Below the pieces are notes generated by a model that was given only the letters and a program-made list of their open reading frames with translations, was not told the DNA's origin and ran no database searches. Position numbers and translations under genes: made by a program. Source: Mageeibacillus sp. UBA4314 (GTDB taxonomy: Bacteria; Bacillota; Clostridia; Saccharofermentanales; Saccharofermentanaceae). Taken from it: DNA of 64,000 nt. Shown here one piece after another: positions 43,160-52,329 of this stretch. The stretch is from the NCBI GenBank assembly GCA_002394605.1, contig DGUI01000037.1:1-64000 (forward strand), read 5' to 3'. The stretch's first letter is position 1; each line of letters begins with the position of its first letter.

Positions 43160-44821
43160 TTAATCCTTAGGTTCCTGTGTCGGCGTTGCTGCTGTCGTCG
43201 TTGCGGTAGGCTTTGCCGTTGCGGTAGGCTTTGCCGTTGCAGTTGCAGTAGGCTTCGCCGTTGCCGGAGCTTTGGAAGTCGGCGATGCCGTTGGCTTCTT
43301 CGTAGGCTTTGCAGTCGGTTTGGGCGTAGGCGTATTGGTTGCCTTAGGCTTAGGCATTCCCTTGCTGATCGTACCGCTCGAGTAGTTCAGATACTTCTGG
43401 ACATCAACAGTAGATCTCTTGGGATAATTGCCGCTCGTGAACCAGTGACAGCCCTTGGCCGCCTTAACGTTCTTGTCAGTCATCATGAAGCAGAACTTGA
43501 CTCCAGCGCCGCGGAAAGGCGTGGAATCACAGTGATACCAACCGCCGTTCAGATAAGCGAGATTCCAGAAATGCTTCGCACCGCCGACCCTTCTCACCTG
43601 TTTGTTGGAGATGCCGAGCGAATCGAATATGGCCTTGCAGCAAGAGTAATAGCCGAAGCAGTTAGCTCTCTTCGTCTTAAAACCGCTGATCGCAGACTTC
43701 GCCCATGAACTCTCATCTGATGCATTGTGGTTGTACTTGATGTACTTATGGCACCACCATACACCCTTGAAGGCCTTCTGCTCCTTGCTCATTCCGCTGG
43801 TAGTAATACCCTTGAGGACGGAACGCGCCTTTGCTACAGCCTCCTTTGCCTTAGTCGTCTTGCCGGACTTACCGGAAGAAGGAGCCGATGTAGGCTTTGC
43901 CGTCGGCGTAGGCGTTGACTTCCTCCTGTGGCTGTCTGAATCAGACGGCTTGGGAGTAGGTGTAGGAGTTGCCGTAGGCTTCTTGGGCTTCTTATCAGTC
44001 TTCTTGTCAGGCTTGGGAGTAGGTGTGGCAGTAGGCGTAGGAGTAGGAGTCGCCTTTGCCGTAACAAGCACCATAGCCGTAACTTCGCGGCCGTTGCCCG
44101 CGTCATCGCTTGATGAATATGTCAGCACATACTCGCCTGCCTTTGAGAAATCCACTTTCGAATCATCGACCGTAAGAGTGGGATCTTTATCGTAATCGTC
44201 CTCGCATGTTATGCCGTCGAGGAAATTGAATCCGCCTGACTTGAACTCGCCAACTTCAAACTCATAGTCAGTAACGCCCTTGATCATCGGCGCGTAATTA
44301 TCCTCAATGACATTGAAAGGAACTTCAACGGTAGTCTTGTTGTTGCAGCTGTCTGTCAGCACGATGCCGATCATGACGCCGCCGGGGGCATTGATCTTCT
44401 TGTCAACATCCGCCTCGTACTCGACCTTGACCTCATGTGCATCAACGATATTTGTGATGCAGTCGTTGGGGTCCGGGAGCTGGTTCACATATGCGTCCTG
44501 CGGAACGGGATCCGCAGAAGGAGCAGTCGTATCCTTAAGGTTCAGGATGCTCTTTGTGACATAGCCTCCGTTATTGATCGATATCTGGTAGGATCCTTCC
44601 TTATTTACATCTATCTGAGATATATCGGTGATGAAAGACACATCATCAGGAACTGCATCAAAGAACTTGTCGACCGTGATCTCCTGGCCGCACTCGAGCG
44701 TAACCTCGCCAAGCGATGAATTCTTCAGGCTGTTTGCCCTTATGCCGTATGCAGTTCCTATGACTGCACCTATGACAACGGTGCATCCGGCACCGATCAG
44801 GATCTTCTTTGCAGTTGACAT
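43160..44821 (-). CDS. Membrane-anchored Ig-like/transglutaminase protein with two Pro/Thr zones
   Basis: 553 residues. N-terminal membrane helix (IGAGCTVVIGAVIGTAYGI), Ig-like modules (APMIKGVTDYEFEVGEFKSGG...LTYSSSDDAGNG), then a first Pro/Thr/Lys zone (~260-325). The transglutaminase core has NCFGYYSCCK, KHFWNLAYLNGGW and YHCDSTPF, followed by a second Pro/Thr/Ala tail (~490-553). It is homologous to the array at 24.6-34.4 kb but lies 9 kb away with its own lipoprotein partner 31 bases upstream, which suggests duplication of a lipoprotein-transglutaminase module. Confidence 0.85.
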   Translation of the reverse strand: MSTAKKILIGAGCTVVIGAVIGTAYGIRANSLKNSSLGEVTLECGQEITVDKFFDAVPDDVSFITDISQIDVNKEGSYQISINNGGYVTKSILNLKDTTAPSADPVPQDAYVNQLPDPNDCITNIVDAHEVKVEYEADVDKKINAPGGVMIGIVLTDSCNNKTTVEVPFNVIEDNYAPMIKGVTDYEFEVGEFKSGGFNFLDGITCEDDYDKDPTLTVDDSKVDFSKAGEYVLTYSSSDDAGNGREVTAMVLVTAKATPTPTPTATPTPKPDKKTDKKPKKPTATPTPTPKPSDSDSHRRKSTPTPTAKPTSAPSSGKSGKTTKAKEAVAKARSVLKGITTSGMSKEQKAFKGVWWCHKYIKYNHNASDESSWAKSAISGFKTKRANCFGYYSCCKAIFDSLGISNKQVRRVGGAKHFWNLAYLNGGWYHCDSTPFRGAGVKFCFMMTDKNVKAAKGCHWFTSGNYPKRSTVDVQKYLNYSSGTISKGMPKPKATNTPTPKPTAKPTKKPTASPTSKAPATAKPTATATAKPTATAKPTATTTAATPTQEPKD

Positions 44822-44852
44822 ATATCCCTTCGCTCCTTATCCGTTAGACGAC

Positions 44853-45467
44853 TTACACTTCTGATGATTCAGCACTGTAGTTGATCATCTCAACAACACC
44901 GCTATCAAATACGAAAGAAACCTCGATACCGTCCTTGATATACTCGGCGGAATCATCGTCAGACATTGCGGCTTTGCCATATACGGCTTCGACCTGCTCT
45001 CTCGCGTCACCAACCTTGATACCTTCAGGTGTGGCAACATCCGGCTTGAAGACGGTTATCATTTTAACGACTGCAGCGCCGTCCTCGTCCTCTGTGTAGA
45101 TGGTGAAGACTCCGCCGCCGTAAGTATAAGTAATGGCGAGGCCCTGTGCAGCACAGGACTCAGCCTCGAACTTATCGTATTCGTCATCGATGGCGCTGAC
45201 TACTTCGTCAGCCTTCATGCCGGGCTTGACCTGTACGCCCTTATACTCGAAATAATAACCTGTAACAGCTGCCTTCGTCTCAGATGAAGCAGACGTCTGT
45301 GCACCTGCTTCGGAAGCCTTGCTCTCTGAAGGAACGCTCGAAGCTTCCGTCTCTGATGCGAGCACTACAAGTCCTGTATCCTCTGTTGCGGCATCCTTGC
45401 ATCCTGCCGCCGATATGCACACTGCACCGATAAGGAGTGCCGTTGCCATAACATTGAATCTCTTCAT
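44853..45467 (-). CDS. Small lipoprotein, transglutaminase-associated (paralogue 2)
   Basis: 204 residues. Lipobox ISAAGC, a Ser/Ala-rich linker, then a domain homologous to the lipoprotein at 31292 (YYFEYKGVQVKPGMKADEVVSAI ... ATPEGIKVGDAREQVEAVYGKA). Both share an internal SCA.G cysteine segment (AESCAAQGLAITYTY). It is driven by the promoter at 45496-45524 and is followed by a transglutaminase gene. Confidence 0.78.
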   Translation of the reverse strand: MKRFNVMATALLIGAVCISAAGCKDAATEDTGLVVLASETEASSVPSESKASEAGAQTSASSETKAAVTGYYFEYKGVQVKPGMKADEVVSAIDDEYDKFEAESCAAQGLAITYTYGGGVFTIYTEDEDGAAVVKMITVFKPDVATPEGIKVGDAREQVEAVYGKAAMSDDDSAEYIKDGIEVSFVFDSGVVEMINYSAESSEV

Positions 45468-45495
45468 AATTACCCCTCAAAACATAATTTAAAAC

Positions 45496-45524
45496 ATTTT
45501 ATTACGACAGGGGGGTATTGTCAA
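45496..45524 (-). promoter_or_regulatory. Promoter of the lipoprotein-transglutaminase module
   Basis: On the minus strand TTGACA (45519-45524), a 17-base spacer and TAAAAT (45496-45501). GAGGGG before the ATG at 45467 serves as Shine-Dalgarno. Confidence 0.8.
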
Positions 45525-45541
45525 TTTTGTAAGAATCGTCC

Positions 45542-46507
45542 TTATTTCAGGGCGCCCTTCAAAGTCTCGAGATTTGACTCCATGATCCCCAGGTATGTCT
45601 TGCCGTTCTTAACATCCTCTCCAGTGATGCCCTGCATCGAATCAAGGGATAAGACAGTCCTGTTCTTGTCCTTGGAATTATCGATTATGCTCTGTGCGAT
45701 CTTGCCATCGCTGTTCTCGATCTTCAGGATGCAACTGATCCCAAGTTCATCTGCCTTGCCGGCAAGGAACACGATCGTCTCAAAGCTTGCTTCGGATTCA
45801 GCCGAACACCCTTTGAAGGCTGCGTAGTACTTAAGCTTGTAATCATCCGTCATGTATCTGAACGGGAATCTGTCACCGAAGATGAGAGTGTCCTTAGTGC
45901 CCCCTGATACGGCCTTCTGATACTGGCCGTCAAGATCGTCGAGCTTGCCCTTATATGTCTCGAGAGCACTGTCGTAAACAGAAGCATTTGCACTGTCGAT
46001 CTTCTTGAGGCTCTCGGTGATCTTGCCGCAGAGCGTCTTGGCGTTCTTAAGAGAGAGCCAGATATGCTCGTCGTATTCGACTTTGCCCTCCTCTTCTTCC
46101 TCTTCCTCAGCCTGCATTCCGGGAACTTCCTCTTCTTCGACAACACTGCTGCCCAATACTTCCATCAGGTTTAGAACGACCATGTCCTTGTTTACCGCTT
46201 CCTTGAGCGCATCGTGCACCCATGCATCTGACTCGCCGCCAACATATATAAAGAGGTCACATGAAGAGATCGTGATGATGTCGTCGACAGTTGGCTGGAA
46301 GCTATGGAGGTCCACTCCCTTATCCAGCAGCATGGTAACCTCAGCACCCGCGGGATTGTCACCCAGAAGGTTCATCACCCAGTCGTACTCCGGGAAGATC
46401 GTCGTAACGATCTTCAGTTTCTTCGAATCACCCTGCTTACTGCTGCACGAGGCCGCGAAAGTAAGCACCATGACTACTGACAATATCACTGCAATTAATC
46501 TCTTCAT
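45542..46507 (-). CDS. Zinc/manganese ABC-transporter substrate-binding lipoprotein (ZnuA/AdcA-like)
   Basis: 321 residues. Lipobox FAASC. Cluster A-I metal-binding fold: IVTTIFPEYDWV, the ligand segment DLHSFQPTVDD, and DEHIWLSLKNAK. The loop that is His-rich in many ZnuA proteins is instead a Glu-rich stretch (EEEEEEEG). It would capture divalent metal for import. No permease or ATPase gene is adjacent, so its partners are elsewhere. A Zur/Fur-like palindrome lies upstream at 46531. Confidence 0.88.
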   Translation of the reverse strand: MKRLIAVILSVVMVLTFAASCSSKQGDSKKLKIVTTIFPEYDWVMNLLGDNPAGAEVTMLLDKGVDLHSFQPTVDDIITISSCDLFIYVGGESDAWVHDALKEAVNKDMVVLNLMEVLGSSVVEEEEVPGMQAEEEEEEEGKVEYDEHIWLSLKNAKTLCGKITESLKKIDSANASVYDSALETYKGKLDDLDGQYQKAVSGGTKDTLIFGDRFPFRYMTDDYKLKYYAAFKGCSAESEASFETIVFLAGKADELGISCILKIENSDGKIAQSIIDNSKDKNRTVLSLDSMQGITGEDVKNGKTYLGIMESNLETLKGALK

Positions 46508-46530
46508 ATCATTTCTCCGTAAATTCGAAA

Positions 46531-46547
46531 TTGAGAATCGTTTTCAA
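46531..46547 (-). promoter_or_regulatory. Fur/Zur-family operator upstream of the ZnuA-like gene
   Basis: TTGAGAATCGTTTTCAA, a 7-3-7 inverted repeat with one mismatch, within an AT-rich promoter zone 24 bases before the start codon. Its form (TGAGAAT...) matches Fur-family boxes. Zinc repression by Zur is the natural inference. Confidence 0.7.
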
Positions 46548-46639
46548 TTTTAACAGAGAATTCCCTCTTGTCAACAATTGACTTAAATATCGTCTGTCGA
46601 TTATCATCTATTCAAGATCCTATGAGGAGATTAAAACCC

Positions 46640-47491
46640 ATGACTAACGCAACAGATTTTCTCACACTCTCAAACGGTGTAAAGATTCCTTCCATCGGCT
46701 TTGGCACATGGCAGACGCCTGAAGGCGAGGCTGCGGCAGAAGCAGTAAGAACCGCTATCGAGGCAGGATACAGACACATAGATACTGCTCAGGCCTACGG
46801 CAACGAGAAGAGCGTCGGCGATGGCATCAGAAGGTCCGGCATCAATAGAGATGACCTGTTCGTAACGACGAAGCTCACGAACGATAACCATACATATGAG
46901 ATAACGAAGAGTTCTTTCGAGCAGTCCCTTAAGGATCTTGGGCTCGACTATGTCGATCTCTTCCTCATCCACTGGCCCAGGCCCATGAAGTTCAGGGATA
47001 ACTGGCAGAAGGCTAATTCAGAGACGTGGAAAGCGATGGAAGAACTCTATGAGGATGGGAAGATCAGGGCGATCGGTGTGAGCAATTTCATGCCGCTGCA
47101 CCTGTCAGCGCTCTTTGATACGGCTAAGATCGCACCCATGGTCAACCAGATCAGGCTCTGCCCCGGATGCACCCAGGATGAGGTCGTCAGATACTCAAGA
47201 GAGAAGGGCATGATCCTCGAAGCGTATAGTCCCCTCGGAACAGGCAGGATCTTCGACGCGGATGACATCAGGTTCCTCTCCTCCAAATACGGCAAGAGCA
47301 TCGCGCAGATCTCGATCAGATGGAGCCTGCAGATGGGCTTCCTCCCTCTTCCCAAATCAGTCAATGAAGAAAGGATCAGATCGAATATCGATGTTTTTGA
47401 TTTCGAACTGTCTGATGAGGACATGGAGTTCCTGTCGGGAAGCACCGGTGTTGCCGGAGGAGCACCCGATCCGGATAACATGCCGTTCTGA
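46640..47491 (+). CDS. Aldo/keto reductase
   Basis: 283 residues from the ATG at 46640, chosen for GAGGAGA ten bases upstream. The catalytic tetrad segments are visible: GYRHIDTAQAYGNE (Asp, Tyr), VTTKLTND (Lys) and LIHWPRP (His). KSVNEERIRSN near the C-terminus is the NADPH-binding region. An NADPH-dependent carbonyl reductase of unknown substrate; single gene. Confidence 0.93.
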   Translation: MTNATDFLTLSNGVKIPSIGFGTWQTPEGEAAAEAVRTAIEAGYRHIDTAQAYGNEKSVGDGIRRSGINRDDLFVTTKLTNDNHTYEITKSSFEQSLKDLGLDYVDLFLIHWPRPMKFRDNWQKANSETWKAMEELYEDGKIRAIGVSNFMPLHLSALFDTAKIAPMVNQIRLCPGCTQDEVVRYSREKGMILEAYSPLGTGRIFDADDIRFLSSKYGKSIAQISIRWSLQMGFLPLPKSVNEERIRSNIDVFDFELSDEDMEFLSGSTGVAGGAPDPDNMPF

Positions 47492-47600
47492 TATCCGGCG
47501 ATTGTGCATATAGTACAAAAAAGTAAATTTAATTTAGAAATTTGATATTCCCTCCTTTTGCTACAATAATTCTGTAGCGTCCCACAAGGAGGGATTTCTG

Positions 47601-49154
47601 ATGGCAGACAAATACGATGTTATAGTGATCGGTGCCGGCAACGGCGGTCTCATGGCTGCCCTTCGTGCGAGCAAACTGGGACTTAAGACTCTCGTTATCG
47701 AACGTAATAATACTGTTGGCGGTGCAGCTGCCAGCTTTGTCAGGGGAAGATTTGAATTTGAAGCTTCGCTCCATGAGATCCCCGACTTTGGCGAGGGTGA
47801 AGACAGAGGCAATCTCGGCAAGCTCTTCGACGAACTCGGCATCAAGGTCAACTGGATCAAGCTTCCCAATTCATACAGGCTCGTGGTAGCCCCCGGAAGC
47901 AATATCGAGCTTGATGTTACGGTGCCTCACGGCAGGGAGAGATTTACCGCATTCATGGAGAGCCAGTGCCCCGGCATAACTCCGAAGATCGACTTGATAT
48001 TCGATGCAGCCGAAGAGATGGAACGCGGCTTTGAGTATAACGGCAAGATGCGCGGGCGCCCTGATCCTGCCGTCCTGAAGAATGAATACTCTTCATACTG
48101 CAAGCTCATGACCCTGTCCGCAGGCGAATTCTTCAGAGCGATAGGACTGCCTCAGAAGGCGATCGATATCATGGGCGCGTACTGGCCGTATCAGGGATCA
48201 GATCTGGATACGATCGATGCTTCCAGGTTCATACTCATGATCGCAGGATATTATGGTCATGGCGCATACATTCCTTCCATGACATCGCACGAGATCGCAA
48301 ATGCGATCGAGAAGCGCGCGAGGGAATGCGGGTGCGACTTCATCTTCAACAGGGAAGCCGTTAAGATCGGCACGAAGAACGGCGCCGTTGATTCCGTTAC
48401 CACATCAGACGGAATGACTTACAAGACTTGTGCCGTCATATCCAATGCGTTCCCTGATGATGTCTATTCAAGGATGATCGACGACAGGTCACTGATACCC
48501 GAATTCGAACTCAAAAAGACATCAGCAAGGCAGCTCGGGTTCAGAGGATTTGTTGTCTACCTGGGACTTGATAAGTCTCCTGAGGAACTGGGTATCAGGG
48601 ACTACAACGTATTCCTGAATTCAACGACTGACACAAAGGTGCTCTTCGAGCATGCAGCTTCACCGACATTGCTCGAAGATGAAGTGGATAACGTAACCTG
48701 TACATGTCTTAACATTGCTAACCCTTCATGTTCTCCTGAGGGGACAACGCATTTCGCGATCACCATGGCGCTCGCATCAGACGCATGGGAGAAAGTCGCA
48801 CTAAGTGATTACAGGGAAGCCAAGAGGAGACTGGCTGCCAAGCTCATCAAGCGGACGGAGACGGTATTGGGTTACGATCTGACGCCGCACATTGAAGAGA
48901 TCGTCACGGCTTCACCTTCCACTTTCGCAAGGTATATGGGAACACCTCAGGGCTGTATCTACGGATATCACTCATCAAGGTGGGACGGAATGTCCTCGAG
49001 GACTCTTGCAGGCGGATCAGAGCAGAGTATTCCCGGACTGTTCTTCTGCGGTGCGCACGGCAGCAGGCTGTCGGGTTTCCTCCCCACGCTTGCGGGCGGC
49101 AATCAGGCGGCGTTCCCCGTTATGGGTTATGTTATGGGAGGTGGTAAGAGATGA
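47601..49154 (+). CDS. CrtI/phytoene-desaturase-like FAD oxidoreductase
   Basis: 517 residues. The N-terminal dinucleotide fold VIVIGAGNGGLMAALRASKLG continues with ERNNTVGGAAASF. The C-terminal LSGFLPTLAGGNQAAFPVMGYVMGGG is the family's FAD-contacting end. Members desaturate, saturate or isomerise isoprenoids and retinoids; the substrate is not assignable here. Shine-Dalgarno AAGGAGGG. Its stop overlaps the start of the FNR-like gene by four bases (ATGA), which makes the two products a likely redox pair. Confidence 0.85.
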   Translation: MADKYDVIVIGAGNGGLMAALRASKLGLKTLVIERNNTVGGAAASFVRGRFEFEASLHEIPDFGEGEDRGNLGKLFDELGIKVNWIKLPNSYRLVVAPGSNIELDVTVPHGRERFTAFMESQCPGITPKIDLIFDAAEEMERGFEYNGKMRGRPDPAVLKNEYSSYCKLMTLSAGEFFRAIGLPQKAIDIMGAYWPYQGSDLDTIDASRFILMIAGYYGHGAYIPSMTSHEIANAIEKRARECGCDFIFNREAVKIGTKNGAVDSVTTSDGMTYKTCAVISNAFPDDVYSRMIDDRSLIPEFELKKTSARQLGFRGFVVYLGLDKSPEELGIRDYNVFLNSTTDTKVLFEHAASPTLLEDEVDNVTCTCLNIANPSCSPEGTTHFAITMALASDAWEKVALSDYREAKRRLAAKLIKRTETVLGYDLTPHIEEIVTASPSTFARYMGTPQGCIYGYHSSRWDGMSSRTLAGGSEQSIPGLFFCGAHGSRLSGFLPTLAGGNQAAFPVMGYVMGGGKR

Positions 49155-50878
49155 GTTCTGAGAATCTGAAGAAGGCACTCGAGTCAGTTCCTGCTGAGAA
49201 CTTTGATAAGATCATTCCCGCCAGGCGCGAACAGATCGGGGCAGCTGAGGCCAGGATCCCAAAGAGCAGTTCCGAATACAATACCAACAAGGTTGCATCC
49301 CTCCTCCATCCCGACAGACAGGTGATGAAGATCGCGGCAATAGAAGACCTCCCCAATGCGAAAATGATAAGGCTTCAGGGAGCATCTGCCGCACCGTTTG
49401 CAGCAGGTCAGTACATAAGCATCGAAGCTGATATCGGCGGAACGAAGACTACACGTCCCTATGCGGTATCATCCTCACCTGCCGATGCGGATAAGGGAAT
49501 ATATGAGATAACCGTGAAGTGGGTCAAGGACGGGTTTGTATCATCCCATATCCTTGACAACTGGAAAGTTGGCGATGAAGTGATCTGCTCATCGCCCGAA
49601 GGTGAACTGTTCTATGAGCCCATGCGTGACAGCAGGTATGTAGTGGGCCTTGCAGGCGGATCGGGGATCACTCCCTTCCTGTCTATGGCACGTGCGCTCC
49701 GTGACGGCATTGAGGACTTCGATCTGACACTCATCTACGGATGCAGGACAGAAGATGAGATCCTCTACAGAGAAGAACTGGATGAGATCGCATCTTCCGT
49801 CGCTTCATTCAGAGTGATCTACGTGCTGTCTGATGAGAGCAAGGAAGGGTTTGAGAACGGATTCATCTCGGCAGAACTGATCAGCAAGTATAAGCCTGCT
49901 GATGATTACACGGTATTTGTCTGCGGACCTTCTGCAATGTATGACTTTGTCAGGGGAGAGACAGCAAAGCTCGGTCTTCCCGGAAGGCGCATACGCTATG
50001 AAGCAGCAGGTACGCCCAAAGCACCTTCAGGCGATGCCGCAAACTACACGATAACAGTCGATCTTCCCGGCAAGAGGATCAAGGTTCCTGCAAGGTCTGA
50101 CGAGACAGTCCTCGTTGCCCTGGAACGTGCCGGGATCAGAGCCAAGAGCCGATGCCGGAGCGGCGAGTGCGGTTGGTGCAGGACCCGCCTCAAGTCCGGT
50201 GATATCTATGCTCCCGAGTCCGCTGATTCGAGGCGAAAGTCAGATGTGGAATACGGATACATCCATCCATGCGCGACCTACCCGAAGAGCGACTTGCATA
50301 TATTGGTCGATACAGATCTGGGAGAAGTAAAAAGAGAGGTAAAAGACATGAAGAAGAAAGAACGCAAGATGGGCCTGATCATGGCGATCATCATCTCACT
50401 CGCAATGGGTGTGCTTGTTGCATTCCTGATCCCCAAATTCAACCCTCAGGCAGCTGAACAACAACCGGCAGCAATACGCTACATCTCTAATATCCTGATG
50501 TCAGTCGTAACCGGTATCATCGTCGCACTTATCATCCCGCTGGGCAAGATCGGCAGAACCCTGACAAAGAAAGCAAACGCCAATCCGCCTTCCATGAAGT
50601 TCACGCTCCTGAACTCCATCCCAATGGCTGTTGGCAACACTCTTATCGTCAGCCTCGTCTGCAGTCTTGTTGGAGTTCTCATGGCGCGTTCCCACATGCC
50701 TCCGGAAGCTCTGGCCAATGTGCCGCCCTTCCTTCCCATGTGGCTCGTCAGCTGGGCTCAGCTCCTCGGACCGACACTGGTCGTAAGCTATATCCTTGCA
50801 GTTCTCCTCTCGCCTTTCGTAAGTCAGGCAGTCGGTCTCGGCGGCCCTCCGACAGGCGGAGATGTTCCGAGAGAATAA
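49151..50878 (+). CDS. FNR-type reductase with 2Fe-2S ferredoxin and C-terminal membrane domain
   Basis: 575 residues with three parts. ~55-295 is a ferredoxin-reductase fold with the FAD-binding RPYAVSSSPA and NAD-binding VVGLAGGSGITPFLSMARAL. ~305-395 is a plant-type [2Fe-2S] ferredoxin with CRSGECGWC and a distal Cys in IHPCATYP. ~410-575 contains four membrane helices related to DUF2798-like proteins. It would pass electrons from NAD(P)H through FAD and the Fe-S centre at the membrane, probably to the CrtI-like partner. The membrane fusion is unusual. Confidence 0.85.
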   Translation: MSSENLKKALESVPAENFDKIIPARREQIGAAEARIPKSSSEYNTNKVASLLHPDRQVMKIAAIEDLPNAKMIRLQGASAAPFAAGQYISIEADIGGTKTTRPYAVSSSPADADKGIYEITVKWVKDGFVSSHILDNWKVGDEVICSSPEGELFYEPMRDSRYVVGLAGGSGITPFLSMARALRDGIEDFDLTLIYGCRTEDEILYREELDEIASSVASFRVIYVLSDESKEGFENGFISAELISKYKPADDYTVFVCGPSAMYDFVRGETAKLGLPGRRIRYEAAGTPKAPSGDAANYTITVDLPGKRIKVPARSDETVLVALERAGIRAKSRCRSGECGWCRTRLKSGDIYAPESADSRRKSDVEYGYIHPCATYPKSDLHILVDTDLGEVKREVKDMKKKERKMGLIMAIIISLAMGVLVAFLIPKFNPQAAEQQPAAIRYISNILMSVVTGIIVALIIPLGKIGRTLTKKANANPPSMKFTLLNSIPMAVGNTLIVSLVCSLVGVLMARSHMPPEALANVPPFLPMWLVSWAQLLGPTLVVSYILAVLLSPFVSQAVGLGGPPTGGDVPRE

Positions 50879-50890
50879 GATTATATTATG

Positions 50891-50914
50891 GAGCCCGGCC
50901 GCGAGGCCGGGCTC
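50891..50914. terminator. GC-rich hairpin between the convergent FNR-like and wall-repeat genes
   Basis: GAGCCCGGCC and GGCCGGGCTC form a perfect 10-bp stem around GCGA, 13 bases past the FNR stop. No T-run follows on either side, so termination efficiency is uncertain. It may serve both genes. Confidence 0.6.
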
Positions 50915-50942
50915 ATTGCACAAGAAAATGTTTGGATCACAA

Positions 50943-51872
50943 TTAAGATGGATCCGGCAATTCAACAGGAATACCCGTACCACTAGGTCCTTTAGTAAAA
51001 ATAGCTACAACATAAGTTTTACCATCTTTATAATAAATAGCTATACCTATATTAACCCATTGACATTTAGCATGATTGTTCCAATCAACAAGCCTGCTAA
51101 GTTTACTTACAATCTGAGAAACAGAAGCGTTTCCGCTAATTACGGCCTTAAGATCTTCACAGTCGGAATAATTCAGACACTCTTGCTTAGCTTGAGAAAG
51201 AGGACCGCTGTGCGCCTTTAAAGGTACATACCATGTAGCAAAACGCCCTCTAATAACGCGCTCTTTTCGCAGCTCATTAAGCTTTATGATAACATCATCA
51301 ATCTTATCATCCTGCCATGTTCCGTCTTCAGGTATTGGGGGAATTACTTCGCCTACCAATCGGCCATCGCTGCCAACATAGAGGTCATCATCCACATATG
51401 TATCATGAATCATTTGCCCGTTATCAGCGAAATAGTAATAATCGCCGTCTATTTGTTTCCACCCGCAAGCAGCATAACCTTTAGATTCAAAGTAGTATTT
51501 CTCACCTTTGTATTCCAGCCAGCCGGTTTGCATAACACCATCGTCAGAGAAAAAGTAATAATATACATCGATCTTTTTAAGACCTGTAGCCATTACACCT
51601 TTCTTATTGAAGTAGTAGACTTTCCTGTCGATCTTTGCAAATCCCTTGATATACTTTCCTGACTTCTTGTAATACCACTTCCCGGATCTCTTAACCCATT
51701 TCCCTCCTTTTACAGACTTGATAGGAGTTGTTGATTGCGCATTGTAAGTTGCAACTGTTGCCGTGGCAGAAGTATCAGTATAAGCATAGACATTAGAGGT
51801 ATAAACACTAAAACCAATGGCAATGGCCATCCCAGCAGACAAGATCTTCTTTGCGGTACTTGCGTATTTCAT
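50943..51872 (-). CDS. Secreted protein with wall-binding repeats and a CAP-like domain
   Basis: 309 residues. Signal peptide, then about six aromatic choline-binding-type repeats (GKWYYKKSGK, KVYYFNKKGV, DYYYFADNGQ), then a C-terminal ~115 residues (LNELRKERVIRGRF... AKCQWVNIGIAIYYKDGKTYVVAIFTK) that resemble a diverged SCP/CAP domain. Base composition is clearly more AT-rich than in neighbouring genes, with many A/T-ending codons, which suggests a different origin. Borders the accessory island. Confidence 0.75.
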   Translation of the reverse strand: MKYASTAKKILSAGMAIAIGFSVYTSNVYAYTDTSATATVATYNAQSTTPIKSVKGGKWVKRSGKWYYKKSGKYIKGFAKIDRKVYYFNKKGVMATGLKKIDVYYYFFSDDGVMQTGWLEYKGEKYYFESKGYAACGWKQIDGDYYYFADNGQMIHDTYVDDDLYVGSDGRLVGEVIPPIPEDGTWQDDKIDDVIIKLNELRKERVIRGRFATWYVPLKAHSGPLSQAKQECLNYSDCEDLKAVISGNASVSQIVSKLSRLVDWNNHAKCQWVNIGIAIYYKDGKTYVVAIFTKGPSGTGIPVELPDPS

Positions 51873-52020
51873 AAAGCTACCTCCGGAAACATATATGGTA
51901 TGTCTGTAATCTTAAATGTATCTGTACAAAATATTATACCAGATACGGCAACAGTCCCGGTATGTTTGATGATCGTAAAAAAGAAGCAACCAAACAATTT
52001 TAAGCAAAATTTACATATCA

Positions 52021-52053
52021 ATTATGATAATATAATGATAAAATTATGATAAA
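52021..52053 (+). promoter_or_regulatory. Three 11-bp-phased direct repeats before the toxin-antitoxin genes
   Basis: ATTATGATAA at 52021, ATAATGATAA at 52032 and ATTATGATAA at 52043, exactly 11 bases apart, thus on one face of the helix. They cover the promoter region about 20 bases before the antitoxin start. Antitoxins of this family bind their own promoters, so these are good candidate operator half-sites. Confidence 0.7.
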
Positions 52054-52071
52054 AATAAGAGAGGTATTAAT

Positions 52072-52329
52072 ATGGTACACATTAGACCCGTTTCAGATCT
52101 GCGTAATAAATTCACCGATATTGAGAAGAACGTACAAGGTGGCGATCCTGTCTTCCTGACGAAGAACGGCTACGGCACAATGGTTGTACTAAGTCTTGAG
52201 GCTTACTGCAAACTAATTGACCCTGTAGAGTATGAACTGGATATTGCTGATGAGGCAGCAGAGTCATCTGATGTCAGGTTAACACACGACCAGGTCTTCG
52301 ATTCTTTACGGAGGAAGGTTGATGCTTAA
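52072..52329 (+). CDS. Phd/YefM-family antitoxin
   Basis: 85 residues. The N-terminal DNA-binding region MVHIRPVSDLRNKFTDIEKNVQGGDPVFLTKNGYGTMVVLSLEAY is typical of Phd/YefM. The acidic C-terminal part (ELDIADEAAESSDVRL) would wrap the toxin. Shine-Dalgarno GAGAGG. It overlaps the toxin gene by eight bases. Confidence 0.9.
   Translation: MVHIRPVSDLRNKFTDIEKNVQGGDPVFLTKNGYGTMVVLSLEAYCKLIDPVEYELDIADEAAESSDVRLTHDQVFDSLRRKVDA

Noticed and set aside
47551..47600. CCCTCC pairing with the GGAGGG Shine-Dalgarno of the CrtI-like gene
   Set aside because: A TGCTACAAT extended -10 lies between the two segments, so the upstream segment is probably not transcribed.
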